Counted from the stretch's first letter, positions 17,971 to 25,881 are shown. The stretch is DNA of 35,802 bases from Mycobacterium interjectum (GCF_900078675.2 NZ_LT546237.1:3486105-3521906); one strand, 5' to 3'. The notes: generated by a model not told the origin, from the sequence alone. Translations and numbers: made by a program.

Positions 17971-18351
17971 ATGCAAAACACGGAAACCCAAGCATCAGCT
18001 GTCGACGCCACCCTCGACTTCGTATTCAGCGCGGGATTCTTAATGTTCCTGGCGGTTCTGGTGTTCTGGGGCATATTGTGCTGGGCCGCCTGGGCTCTCG
18101 CGCCAGCTGACCGTAGGTGGCCGTTTGTTGGGCTGACCATACTATTTGGTCCGCTCGGCCTCCTCGCCGCGGCCGTGGCGTCACCCAGAGATCCCGTTTG
18201 GTTCGCCGCGGCTCAACTTGAACGTCCGATCGCAAAAGGGCGGACACGGTATTGCTGCGTTCGTTGTGGTGCAATGTCAGATCTCCTGGAACTTAAGAGC
18301 AGTTCGTGTTGGCGATGCGGCGAGAAGCGATTCCTCGCTCCTGAGTCGTGA
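17971..18351 (+). CDS. Two-helix membrane protein with C-terminal zinc ribbon
   Basis: The protein is about 126 residues from ATG 17971 (ATGs at 17938 and 17959 would lengthen it slightly). Two hydrophobic helices (FVFSAGFLMFLAVLVFWGIL and FVGLTILFGPLGLLAAAVA) are followed by a cytoplasmic tail with YCCVRCGA and SCWRCGEK, a Cys4 zinc-ribbon arrangement. I do not recognise the family. It follows the DUF4352 gene by 77 nt on the same strand, and the pair may act together at the envelope. Confidence 0.55.
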   Translation: MQNTETQASAVDATLDFVFSAGFLMFLAVLVFWGILCWAAWALAPADRRWPFVGLTILFGPLGLLAAAVASPRDPVWFAAAQLERPIAKGRTRYCCVRCGAMSDLLELKSSSCWRCGEKRFLAPES

Positions 18352-18606
18352 CGGCCTAGCGCGCTTTGGCCCATACGTTTCACGGGCCAATCTGTTCGCC
18401 GGGGTAGCCGCGTACTTCGTCGCGTGGTCGGCGGTGTGGTCGGGGCCGACCCACCCCATATTCGTTACACGGCGGGTCCACACGCGGTGCGCGAGGCAGG
18501 TATTGGCCGCCCTCGCTCGGTGGCCGGCCGTTAAGGTGCAGCGGGACTAAGCCAGCCCCGAAACTAAACTCAGTGCTTTGGTCATTGACCTGTTGGCAGT
18601 CGAGCA
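18352..18606. other. Prophage remnant sequence left of the IS21 element
   Basis: No intact gene is evident. On the minus strand 18547-18606 continues in frame with 23644-23735 on the far side of the IS21 element when one copy of the GAGCA target duplication is removed. This would restore a short ORF of about 48 codons (starting V-I-S-C-L-S-T-Y-Q, from GTG 23735) behind the capsid gene. A second frame is also open, so the ORF is uncertain. Confidence 0.25.
18602..18606 (+). repeat. IS21 target-site duplication, left copy (GAGCA)
   Basis: GAGCA immediately precedes the left terminal repeat and is repeated immediately after the right one at 23644-23648. A 5-bp duplication is within the IS21-family range (4-8 bp). 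Confidence 0.75.
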
Positions 18607-18664
18607 TGTCAACGGCAACTGAATTCTGACCAGTTGTCGGCAAGTGAATTTTGACCAGCTGGGT

Positions 18665-19110
18665 TCATTGTTCGTCGGCCGTGACGGTGGGGACGCGGCC
18701 GAGGTCTCGGTCTTTGATGCGGTAGCTGTCTCCTTTGAGTGCGATGACCTCGGCGTGGTGGACGAGGCGGTCGATCATGGCAGCGGCGACGACGTCATCA
18801 CCGAAGACTTCACCCCAGCGGCCGAAAGGTTTGTTGGAGGTGACGATGAGGCTGGCGCGCTCGTAGCGGGAAGACACCAACTGGAAGAACAAGTTGGCCG
18901 CTTCGGGCTCGAACGGGATGTAACCGACTTCGTCGACGACCAGAAGCGGGTAGCGGGCCAGCCGTATAAGTTCGGCTTGCAAGGTGCCGCCGTGGTGAGC
19001 TGTCGCGAGACGGTCGACCCATTGGCTTGCGGTGGCGAACAGGACGCGGTGCCCGGCCTGACAGGCCCGGATCGCGATGCCGGTCGCCAGATGGGTTTTG
19101 CCTGTTCCCG
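18665..19110 (-). pseudogene. istB: istB, C-terminal part (helper ATPase, interrupted)
   Basis: Minus-strand translation resumes at PGTGKTHLATGIAI, the second half of Walker A. It continues through the Walker B segment LLVVDEVGYIPFEPEAANLF and ends DRDLGRVPTVTADEQ, the normal IstB C-terminus. The matching N-terminal part is at 21948-22316. IstB is the AAA+ helper that loads and stimulates the IstA transposase. Split at the P-loop, it cannot make an active ATPase, so the IS is presumably immobile unless the insert leaves. Confidence 0.85.
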
Positions 19111-19147
19111 GAGTGAAGGCGACAGACTGCAACAGTTGCGTGCTGTC

Positions 19148-19447
19148 TTGCCGTGCGAGGTGCGGGTGGTGGCCCAGACGCATCCGTTGTTTGGTCGGCT
19201 GCTGGCGGCGAAGTCGTTCAAGCGGTGGAACGGTGTCTTGTTGTTGGTGATCGATTTGCCCGACGGCTCGCCGGGAACGATCCGCTGCGATGCCACCGAC
19301 GTGCTGGGTGTCATCGAGCCGGGTCCGCGGTCGGTGCTGGATGCGGCGGGGATTCGAGCGCTGCACGGGTTGGTGGTGCAGCTGGCGACGCGCGCGGAAG
19401 TGGGCGTGTCAGGGGTAGACGCGCAAGTAGGTTCGCCTCGTCCCTGA
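19148..19447 (+). CDS. Small DUF5372-like ORF of the recombinase element
   Basis: The frame is about 99 codons from TTG 19148 (GTG 19160 is also possible) to a TGA at 19447. It reads VRVVAQTHPLFGRLLAAKSF, then NGVLLLVIDLPDGSPGTIRC. The THP-FG-R pattern followed by two beta strands resembles the DUF5372 family, which I recall beside serine recombinases in other bacteria; this is recall, not a search. The open frame runs back through istB antisense, which is shadow. Product function is unknown. Confidence 0.45.
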   Translation: MPCEVRVVAQTHPLFGRLLAAKSFKRWNGVLLLVIDLPDGSPGTIRCDATDVLGVIEPGPRSVLDAAGIRALHGLVVQLATRAEVGVSGVDAQVGSPRP

Positions 19448-19479
19448 TCGCGGTCACGACTACAGGAGAGTGAACCCAC

Positions 19480-19665
19480 TTGCGCACTTTGAGAGTAGCT
19501 GTTCCACGCCAGCTTGCCCTTGGGCTGGCCGATTTACCCCTGCCGGCCTGTCGTTGGCAGGCGCTTCCCGAGGAAACCCGAACCCAGGTGCTGGGGTTGT
19601 TGGCCCGGCTGATCGCCCGTGGGGCCTTGGCCGACGACGCGGCGCTCGGGGGCGGTGAGCGATGA
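19480..19665 (+). CDS. 61-residue conserved small ORF of the recombinase element
   Basis: The frame starts at TTG 19480, 9 nt after AGGAGAG (19464-19470). It encodes MRTLRVAVPRQLALGLADLP, then a helical segment WQALPEETRTQVLGLLARLIARG and a short tail. Its stop overlaps the recombinase ATG (ATGA). Similar short helical proteins with an LPEETR...LLARLI core are common next to transposases and recombinases. A recombination accessory role is inferred. Confidence 0.6.
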   Translation: MRTLRVAVPRQLALGLADLPLPACRWQALPEETRTQVLGLLARLIARGALADDAALGGGER

Positions 19666-21929
19666 GCAGTCAGACGGCGGCGGGTGCATCGGTGCCCCCG
19701 CTGCTGTTGTCGTCCGACAAGGTCACCGCGTCACACCGTTCGCGGGATGCGTATGTGTATGTGCGCCAATCGACGCCCTCGCAGATGGTTCATCACACCG
19801 AATCCCTTGCTCGCCAATACGAATTGCGTGAGCGGGCGGTGATGCTGGGATGGCCTGCCCATCAGGTCGTGATGATAGACGCGGATCTGGGCCGCTCTGG
19901 GGCGCAGACCGCGGGACGTACCGGGTTTAAGGAGTTGGTCGCCGATGTCGGCCTGGGCAAGGTCGGGATCGTGTTGGGCATCGAGGTGTCGCGGCTGGCC
20001 CGAAACAACGCCGACTGGTATCAACTGTTGGACCTGTGTGCGATCACCGACACGCTGATCGCCGATGCCGACGGCGTGTATCACCCGGCCGATTTCAACG
20101 ACCGCCTCGTGCTGGGCCTGAAGGGGACGATGTCGGAGGCCGAGCTGCATCTGATCCGCTCACGGCTGACCGCGGGACTCAAACACAAGGCAGCCAAAGG
20201 TGAGTTGCGCCAGGGTCTTCCGGTCGGGCTGGACTATGACGAGGACGACTCAGTAGTGCTGTGCGCCGACGAGGCGGTGCGTGAGGCGATCACCACGGTG
20301 TTCCGCCGGTTCGAGGAACTCGGCTCGGCGCGGCAGGTGTTGATCCGGTTGCGTGAAGACGGTCTGCTGCTCCCGCGTCGGCGCAACGGCTCCAAGCGGA
20401 TCACCTGGGCCCAGGCCACATACCCCGCAGTGCACGACTTGTTGACCAATCCGGCCTATGCCGGAGCGTTCGTATTCGGTCGGACGCGCACCGAGAAGCG
20501 GGTCGACCCGGCCACCGGAGTCGTCTGTGCCCGCGACCGGCTGGTACCCCGCGAGCAGTGGGAGGTCCTAATTCCTGACCACCATCAGGGGTTCATCACC
20601 TGGGAGGACTTCGAAGCCAATACCGCGCGGCTGCGCGGCAATTGGCGCCGTCCCCGGGAACTGGCCGGCGGCGCAGTGAGGGAGGGCCGGGCGCTGCTGC
20701 AGGGACTGCTGCGCTGCGGACGGTGTGGGCGGATCATGCAGACCAGCTATTCGGGTACCAAGGGCAACTGCCCACGTTACGTATGTGCCCGCGCCAAACA
20801 GCTCTACGCCGGTGAGCACGTGTGCCAGAGCATCGGCGGTGTCCGGTTGGAGAATACCGTCCTTGATGAGATGTTCACCGTTTTGGAACCGGCGGCGCTG
20901 ACTGCGACCGCCCAGGCATTGGCCGAGGCCGACAGCCACCACCGGCGTGACCTGGCGGTGTTCGAATTGGCCACCGAACGCGCCCGCTACGAAGCCGACC
21001 GCGCACAACGTCAGTTTGACAACGTCGAACCGGAGAACCGCTTGGTGGCAAGGACATTGGAAAGTGCGTTGGAAACCAAGCTCGCCGCTGTCCGCGCCGC
21101 GGAGAACAACCTGGCTGCTGCACGCGCCCGGCGCCCGGTGGCGCTGACCGAACAGGAACTGGCCTGGATCACCACCGCCGGCGCCGACGTGCGTGCGGTG
21201 TTCAACGCACCCACCACCACACTGAGGGAACGCAAACAACTCATCCGCGCGGTGATCAACGAGATCGCCATCACGGTGCGCGCCGACGAACGCATCGCCG
21301 AGCTGCGGGTCCTGTGGCAAGGCGGCGCCACCACCGACTTGTCGATGCCGATGACCAAACCCGGCCAGCATCTGCGCGTCACTGACGAAGCCACCGTGGC
21401 CTTGGTGCGCCGCCTGGCCAAGCACTACGACGACCGCACTATCGCGGCGATCCTGGCCAAGCAGAAGCGCCGCACCGCCACCGGCCTGCCCTTCACCCGA
21501 GCGCGGGTGGCCATCCTGCGCGCCGGGCACGACATCGCCGTCTACCAGCCACCGATACCCGATGTCGGACCCGAGTGCGACGATGTCGCCGTGGTCACCA
21601 TCACCGCCGCCGAACAAATCCTCGGCGTCGCCAGGGCCACGCTCTACCGTTGGATCCGCGACGGATTCATCACCGCCGAACAAATCACCCCTGGCGCACC
21701 CTGGCGCATCCGTATCGACCAGGCACTGCGCGATCGGATTCGACCCGAGGTTCCCGACGGCTGGCTCGGCCTCAACGAGGCCGCCAAAGTACTTGGCGTT
21801 GCCCGACAAACCGTGTTGCACAAGGTCCAACGCGGCGAACTGCAAGCCGTCCACGTCAACCGCGGACGCCGCAAAGGGCTCCGTATCCAGGTCAAACCCG
21901 ACCAGCATGGACTATTCGACACACCCTGA
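19662..21929 (+). CDS. Large serine recombinase (755 aa) with two C-terminal HTH domains
   Basis: The resolvase catalytic domain (about 28-180) starts DAYVYVRQSTPSQ, with nucleophile Ser37 two residues after the conserved Arg35. It includes GIEVSRLARN and GTMSEAELHLIRSRL. A recombinase domain (about 190-320) follows. Then comes a zinc ribbon with LLRCGRCGRIM...YVCARA...HVCQ (about 347-390) and a coiled coil (about 410-500). At the end are two excisionase/MerR-like helix-turn-helix segments (ITAAEQILGVARATLYRWI and LNEAAKVLGVARQTVLHKV). All core residues appear intact, so it may be active. The two C-terminal HTHs are an addition to the standard architecture. Confidence 0.9.
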   Translation: MSSQTAAGASVPPLLLSSDKVTASHRSRDAYVYVRQSTPSQMVHHTESLARQYELRERAVMLGWPAHQVVMIDADLGRSGAQTAGRTGFKELVADVGLGKVGIVLGIEVSRLARNNADWYQLLDLCAITDTLIADADGVYHPADFNDRLVLGLKGTMSEAELHLIRSRLTAGLKHKAAKGELRQGLPVGLDYDEDDSVVLCADEAVREAITTVFRRFEELGSARQVLIRLREDGLLLPRRRNGSKRITWAQATYPAVHDLLTNPAYAGAFVFGRTRTEKRVDPATGVVCARDRLVPREQWEVLIPDHHQGFITWEDFEANTARLRGNWRRPRELAGGAVREGRALLQGLLRCGRCGRIMQTSYSGTKGNCPRYVCARAKQLYAGEHVCQSIGGVRLENTVLDEMFTVLEPAALTATAQALAEADSHHRRDLAVFELATERARYEADRAQRQFDNVEPENRLVARTLESALETKLAAVRAAENNLAAARARRPVALTEQELAWITTAGADVRAVFNAPTTTLRERKQLIRAVINEIAITVRADERIAELRVLWQGGATTDLSMPMTKPGQHLRVTDEATVALVRRLAKHYDDRTIAAILAKQKRRTATGLPFTRARVAILRAGHDIAVYQPPIPDVGPECDDVAVVTITAAEQILGVARATLYRWIRDGFITAEQITPGAPWRIRIDQALRDRIRPEVPDGWLGLNEAAKVLGVARQTVLHKVQRGELQAVHVNRGRRKGLRIQVKPDQHGLFDTP

Positions 21930-21947
21930 TAGAAGGAGAGCGCAGTG

Positions 21948-22316
21948 TTAACCAGCCTCGGCCGGGCCGAGGAAGACGACGTTGTCTTTTGCGGTGACGA
22001 AGTCCAAGGTGCCTAGATGGGCGATGGCGTCGCGTTTGAGGCCCCGTGCGTGGTCGAAGTCAAACTCCTCCAACGACTTCCGCGAGGGGAACCGGGCCGC
22101 CCGAATCCTTCCTTCACCGCCGTGGGACTCCCGGGCGGAGACCTCGCGCTGCAGACACGCGGCCAGGAACTCCTCATAGCTCCAGGCCTCGGCCCGTGCC
22201 CGCTCGGCAAGCCTCTCGACGGCTTCACGCAAGGTGGGGGCCTTGAGCGCTCGGGTGAGATAGGCCAGCTCGGCGGTCATGTCGCGGCTGACGGTCGTGG
22301 TCTTGGCGGCCATCAC
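21948..22316 (-). pseudogene. istB: istB, N-terminal part (interrupted at Walker A)
   Basis: The GTG at 22316 overlaps the istA stop, with ATG 22313 just inside. The frame encodes the IstB N-terminal helical domain (LTRALKAPTLREAVERLAER ... FLAACLQREVSARESHG) and ends KDNVVFLGP. It then passes into four foreign residues and a TAA. Intact IstB continues GPPGTGKTHLA, and those missing residues begin at 19110. The two halves therefore join perfectly except for the insert. Confidence 0.85.
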
Positions 22317-23548
22317 GCCACCGGCCCGTCGATGTCGACCAGGACGTCGTAGTCGGTCAAACAGCGCTGCTCAACCTCGACCTGGGCTGGGGCCGCCACG
22401 ACGTCGAACCTGTGCCGGCGCATCGCCTTGGCCGCCGCGAGGTGCTCGGGATCGCTGATCGTCTGGTGCTTGGCCCAGATCCGGTCGTGCTCGGCGACCA
22501 GCCGCCCGGCGCACCACACCCGAACCTGGGCCAAGTCGGCCAGGACTTCGATGCGCCGTCCGACCGCCGAGGGGTGCACCGAGTAGTCGTTGGCGTCCAG
22601 GCGCACGTAGTGATCGCGGGGCAGCCGGACATGAGTTCTCCATCCGGTGACCGGTGCCACCGGCGGCAATGCCAGCATCGCAGCCTTGTCGGCCTCGACC
22701 CGATCTGTCGGACGGCACTCCAGCACGCGATGCAGGCGATGGTTGGCGCCCACCAACCACTCACCAAGTTGGGTGTTGAAGTCTGTCGGTGAGGTGAAAA
22801 CCCGCCCTGGCAAAAACGCCCGTTCCAGATAGTCGTGGAAGCGCTCGACGAGCCCCTTGGCCTCGGGGTCACCGGGCTTGCAGATCACCACCTTGGCGGC
22901 CACCGTTCCACGGAACGCCTGACAGACCGCAGTCAACTCGGGTACCCGGGCCCGCCACCGCCCGACCGCGCCCTCGCCGTCCCAGACGAACACCCTGGGC
23001 ACCGCGCCCAGCACCGAAAGATGCTGCCACCAAGCGGCATACAGATCCTCAGCGCTGCGACTGGGAATCAGCAACGCCGAGGCCCATCGCGAATACCCAC
23101 ACACCATCGTCATCACCGGCAGCGCAGTGGCCGTACGCACCTGACCCCAGCCGACCGGGATCGACACGTCGGGAAACCACAAGTCGCACTGCGCGATTTC
23201 GCCGGCCTGATAGGTCGTGCGCGACGCCGGATCCGGCGGCAGATACACCGGCCGTAACTCACGCACCCGCTCACTAAGCGTCCGGATCGAATACTGCCAA
23301 CCGATCCGCTCGGCGATCACCGTCGCCGGCATCCTCGGATATGCCGCGAGCAATTCCCGGATCCGCGGCTCAACCTCGTCAACGACCGACCCAGCCGACA
23401 CCCGCTGATACTTCGGCGGCCGATCACTGGCCAACGCCGCCTTCACCGTGTTACGCGCTACGCCCATCACCCGCGCAACCTCAGAAATCGACAACTGCTC
23501 CGACCGCCGCAACCGCCGGATCTCTGCCCAATCCTCCACGCTCAACAC
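22313..23548 (-). CDS. istA: IS21-family transposase IstA
   Basis: The protein is about 411 residues from GTG 23548, which has GGGAGG upstream. The frame is open to TTG 23599, but that codon is inside the terminal repeat. An N-terminal HTH (LSISEVARVMGVARNTVKAAL) is followed by a DDE integrase core: D in QCDLWFPD, D in VFVWDGEGAVG and E in GLVERFHDYLERAFLPG. A beta-barrel C-terminal domain ends the protein. Stop and start overlap with istB as in other IS21 members. It appears complete. Confidence 0.88.
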   Translation of the reverse strand: MLSVEDWAEIRRLRRSEQLSISEVARVMGVARNTVKAALASDRPPKYQRVSAGSVVDEVEPRIRELLAAYPRMPATVIAERIGWQYSIRTLSERVRELRPVYLPPDPASRTTYQAGEIAQCDLWFPDVSIPVGWGQVRTATALPVMTMVCGYSRWASALLIPSRSAEDLYAAWWQHLSVLGAVPRVFVWDGEGAVGRWRARVPELTAVCQAFRGTVAAKVVICKPGDPEAKGLVERFHDYLERAFLPGRVFTSPTDFNTQLGEWLVGANHRLHRVLECRPTDRVEADKAAMLALPPVAPVTGWRTHVRLPRDHYVRLDANDYSVHPSAVGRRIEVLADLAQVRVWCAGRLVAEHDRIWAKHQTISDPEHLAAAKAMRRHRFDVVAAPAQVEVEQRCLTDYDVLVDIDGPVA

Positions 23549-23591
23549 TCGCTTCCTCCCTGGCTCGCCCGAGCCAAGGATCTCCAGGAAG

Positions 23592-23643
23592 CTGGTCAAA
23601 ATTCAGTTGCCGCGCTCTGGTCAGTATTCAGTTGCCGCCGACA
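23592..23643 (-). repeat. Right terminal repeat of the IS21 element
   Basis: The reverse complement begins TGTCGGCGGCAACTGAATAC and repeats the TGACCAG unit twice. It aligns over 52 nt with the left end at 18607-18658. Confidence 0.8.
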
Positions 23644-23648
23644 GAGCA
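23644..23648 (+). repeat. IS21 target-site duplication, right copy (GAGCA)
   Basis: This GAGCA directly abuts the right terminal repeat and matches 18602-18606. Confidence 0.75.
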
Positions 23649-23741
23649 GGTGCGGATCTTCTGGGCAGCCTCGACGAAGCCGCGCTGGCAGTCGCTCTTT
23701 GTACGGCTCTGGTAAGTGGACAGGCACGAGATCACCGCCCT

Positions 23742-24440
23742 TTACGTAGGGATCGTGGTCGGCGCGGTGTAGGAGCCGGACGACTTGACTTGGCAGATCG
23801 CCACCGCGCCCCGGTGCCGGACGCCGACGCCGAAGCCACGTACGAAGAACGATTCCACGATGGGGTACGGGCCGGTGCCCGGAATATGCCGCAGGCCACG
23901 GTATTGCGGTAGAACGTGCTCGCGGAAACCAACCGGGTTGACGCTGTCGTTCTGCCCGCCCGTCGCAATGACGGCCGCGTACCCCAGAGGCACGTAATAC
24001 GACTTGATCACCAGCGCGCCGCCATATGAACCCCAGACCTGCAGACCGTTGTAATCAGCGTCGGGGATGTTGCCGTGCACCGTCTCATTGGAAATCCAGG
24101 CGGGCATAAGGGCACTCGGGATGAAGTCCCACTTGGGCGCTTCGTTGGTCGCGACCTCGACGTTGGCTCGCCAGGCCGAGATGCCCGACAGATCAAAGTC
24201 GTCCGGGTGCAACAGGAGGATCATCGTGGTCTGAGGATGCACGCCGTAGCCGTGTTCCTTGACGTGGTTGATGAGCGCCTCAACATGAGTCGGCTGAAGA
24301 ACCGTGCTGTTGGTGACGAGGTAGTGCGTGTGATCACCGTCGAACGTCTTGCCGAGGTACGGCGGTGGGACCATGCCATCGCCCGACCACAAGCCGTAGC
24401 ACGTTGCGCCCCAGTCGTTAGTCCGCTGCGTGGGGTCGAA
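23742..24440 (-). pseudogene. Phage major capsid protein, C-terminal remnant
   Basis: The open frame reads NDWGATCYGLWSGDGMVPPP, then HTHYLVTNSTVLQPTHVEAL, ILLLHPDDFDLSGISAWR and GLQVWGSYGGALVIKSYYVP. It ends YPIVESFFVRGFGVGVRHRG...SGSYTAPTTIPT and a TAA. The segment resembles the C-terminal two thirds of HK97/encapsulin-fold capsid proteins of actinobacterial phages (by recall). The upstream part is missing because the IS3 element begins at 24441. It encodes about 232 residues and has no start signal of its own; the first internal ATG is at about 24374. Confidence 0.65.
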
Positions 24441-24466
24441 GGGGTCTGCTGCACGGATAGGTGACA
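24441..24466 (+). repeat. Left terminal inverted repeat of the IS3 element
   Basis: GGGGTCTGCTGCACG followed by GATAGGTGACA matches the reverse complement of 25685-25710 at 24 of 26 positions. Confidence 0.75.
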
Positions 24467-24473
24467 GTTTCGG

Positions 24474-25334
24474 TTACGCGGCCTGATGGGCCGGTGTGGC
24501 CATGATTGCTTCGAATTCGATGGGCGTCAACCGGCCAAGACTCACTTGCCGGCGTCGGCGGTGGTAGGTGCGTTCGATCCAGGTGACAATCGCGATGCGC
24601 AGCTGCTCGCGGGTGTCCCAGCGGCGGCGGTCCAAGACATTCTTCTGCAGCAGGCTAAAGAACGACTCCATGGCCGCGTTGTCGCCGGCAGCCCCGACGC
24701 GGCCCATGGAGCCGACCATGTCATGGCGGCCCAGGGCGTGAACGAATTTCCGGCGTCGAAATTGACTGCCGCGGTCGCTGTGAACCACACAGCCGGCGAC
24801 ATCACCGCGGCGCGCCACCGCACTACTGAGGGCCTGGGTGGCTAGTCGGGACTTCATCCGCGAGTCGATGGAGTAGCCGACGATGCGGTTGGAGAACACG
24901 TCTTTGATCGCACAGACGTAGAGCTTGCCCTCGCCGGTGCGGTGTTCAGTAATATCGGCCAACCACAACCGATTCGGCGCATCAGCGGTGAAATCCCGGC
25001 CCACCAGATCGTCATGGACCGGTGGGCCAACCTTGCCGTTCTTGCCGCGCTTGCGTTTGCCGAACGCACTCCACCAACCGTTGTGCGAGCAGATCCGCCA
25101 CGCGGTCCGCTCGGCCATCGGCAGGCCGGCGTCGCCGGCCTCGGCCACCAGGAACCGGTAGCCGAACTCCGGATCGTCGCGATGGGCATCGAACAAGGCG
25201 TTGGCCCGATGCGCCTCGACGTACTCGGCGTCGGTGACCGGATTGGCCAGCCATCGGTAGTAGGGCTGGCGGGCGAGCTTGAGGACCCGGCACGTCACCG
25301 CGACAGGGATCCCGTCGGCGGCGAGCTCTTTCAC
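24474..25334 (-). CDS. IS3-family transposase OrfB (DDE integrase)
   Basis: This 286-residue rve-type integrase carries an HTH_21 segment (AERTAWRICSHNGWWSAFGK). The catalytic triad sits in NRLWLADITEHRT (D), CVVHSDRGSQFRR (D) and DNAAMESFFSLLQKNV (E). The C-terminus is YHRRRRQVSLGRLTPIEFEA. The GTG start at 25334 overlaps the OrfA stop (GTGA). In IS3 elements OrfB is normally made as an OrfA-OrfB fusion by -1 frameshifting; an A4G run lies near the OrfA end (about 25348-25354). It looks intact. Confidence 0.88.
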   Translation of the reverse strand: MKELAADGIPVAVTCRVLKLARQPYYRWLANPVTDAEYVEAHRANALFDAHRDDPEFGYRFLVAEAGDAGLPMAERTAWRICSHNGWWSAFGKRKRGKNGKVGPPVHDDLVGRDFTADAPNRLWLADITEHRTGEGKLYVCAIKDVFSNRIVGYSIDSRMKSRLATQALSSAVARRGDVAGCVVHSDRGSQFRRRKFVHALGRHDMVGSMGRVGAAGDNAAMESFFSLLQKNVLDRRRWDTREQLRIAIVTWIERTYHRRRRQVSLGRLTPIEFEAIMATPAHQAA

Positions 25335-25639
25335 GAGCGGGTAAAGCCTTTTCCCGGCAGATTGGACTGCGACAGATAGGCCGCGGCTCGGCGCAGGACT
25401 TCGTTCTCCTGCTCCAACAGCTTGATTCGGCGGCGGGCATCCCGCAGCTCCGCCGATTCGCTGGTACTGGTGCCCGGCCTGACACCGTCATCGACGTCGG
25501 CTTGACGCATCCACTTCGACAGGGTCATCGGGTGCACCCCGAAGTCAGCGGCGATCTGCTCAAGGGTGATGCCGTCGTCACGGTTGCGGGCGACCCGAAC
25601 GACGTCGTCACGAAACTCACGGGGATACGGCCTGGGCAC
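25331..25639 (-). CDS. IS3-family transposase OrfA
   Basis: The 102-residue DNA-binding protein has an HTH_Tnp_1 domain (YPREFRDDVVRVARNRDDGI...ADFGVHPMTLSKWM). A leucine-zipper-like coiled coil (LRDARRRIKLLEQENEVLRR) follows for OrfA/OrfAB multimerisation. GTG 25639 is chosen because GGAAGG lies 8 nt upstream. The frame is open to 25690, but that would start within the terminal repeat. Confidence 0.82.
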   Translation of the reverse strand: MPRPYPREFRDDVVRVARNRDDGITLEQIAADFGVHPMTLSKWMRQADVDDGVRPGTSTSESAELRDARRRIKLLEQENEVLRRAAAYLSQSNLPGKGFTRS

Positions 25640-25684
25640 AATGACATCCTTCCAGCCCACCCCACAGGGGCAAGCCATCTCAGG

Positions 25685-25710
25685 TGTCACCTACTCGTGC
25701 AGCAGACCCC
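25685..25710 (-). repeat. Right terminal inverted repeat of the IS3 element
   Basis: The reverse complement reads GGGGTCTGCTGCACG then AGTAGGTGACA, matching 24441-24466 except at two adjacent positions. Confidence 0.75.
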
Positions 25711-25881
25711 TTTATGCAGGTGAGTAAGTGGCTGGGGCACGCCAACTACACGTTGACGTTGAACACGTACGGCGAGTGGATCCCTGCCGAGGACGGCGGT
25801 GTGCCGAACGCGCTGCCCGAACCCAAGCCCGCCAAGGCGAAGGCGACGAATGTCGTGCAACTGCGGGCTGCACAAGGCTAA
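25711..25881 (+). pseudogene. Tyrosine-recombinase (phage integrase), C-terminal remnant
   Basis: Only the last 56 residues remain: FMQVSKWLGHANYTLTLNTYGEWIP. This is the box II segment of a tyrosine integrase, with the LGH motif and probable nucleophile Tyr in LNTYG, followed by a charged Pro/Ala tail ending LRAAQG. The IS3 right end precedes it directly and the catalytic Arg/Lys box is absent, so it cannot be active. It points toward attR, as expected for a phage integrase next to its att site. This integrase probably made the island. Confidence 0.75.

Larger units (their letters stand above)
19111..21960 (+). mobile_element. Large-serine-recombinase element inserted in istB Walker A codons
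   Basis: The element occupies about 2.85 kb between the two halves of istB, with boundaries accurate to a few bases. It has three plus-strand genes: a small DUF5372-like ORF, a 61-codon ORF and a 755-residue serine recombinase that overlaps the second by ATGA. There are no terminal inverted repeats or long target duplication, as expected for serine-recombinase integration. CCTCGGCC-G-GGCCGAGG (21954-21970) forms a near-palindrome across the right junction. Confidence 0.75.
18607..23643 (-). mobile_element. IS21-family insertion sequence carrying a nested element
   Basis: The ends are about 52-bp imperfect inverted repeats beginning TGTC. Each contains two copies of a GGCAACTGAAT-N2-TGACCAG-like unit, the multiple terminal repeats typical of IS21. 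GAGCA duplications flank it. Inside are istA and a split istB. Without the 2.85-kb nested element it would be about 2.2 kb, a normal IS21 size. Confidence 0.85.
24441..25710 (-). mobile_element. IS3-family insertion sequence (1.27 kb)
   Basis: The element has 26-bp inverted repeats, two overlapping reading frames (OrfA with HTH and leucine-zipper, OrfB with DDE) and the usual IS3 length. The flanking triplets are GAA on the left and TTT on the right, so there is no 3-4 bp target duplication. The sequences on each side belong to different phage genes. Confidence 0.85.

Noticed and set aside
18644..19447. 267-codon plus-strand frame across the istB/element junction
   Set aside because: Its first part is antisense to istB. 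Only the segment after about 19148, inside the inserted element, looks like a gene.
25331..25354. Firm call of a programmed -1 frameshift in the IS3 element
   Set aside because: An A4G run is present near the OrfA end, but the classic A6G slippery site is absent and GTGA coupling also explains OrfB expression.
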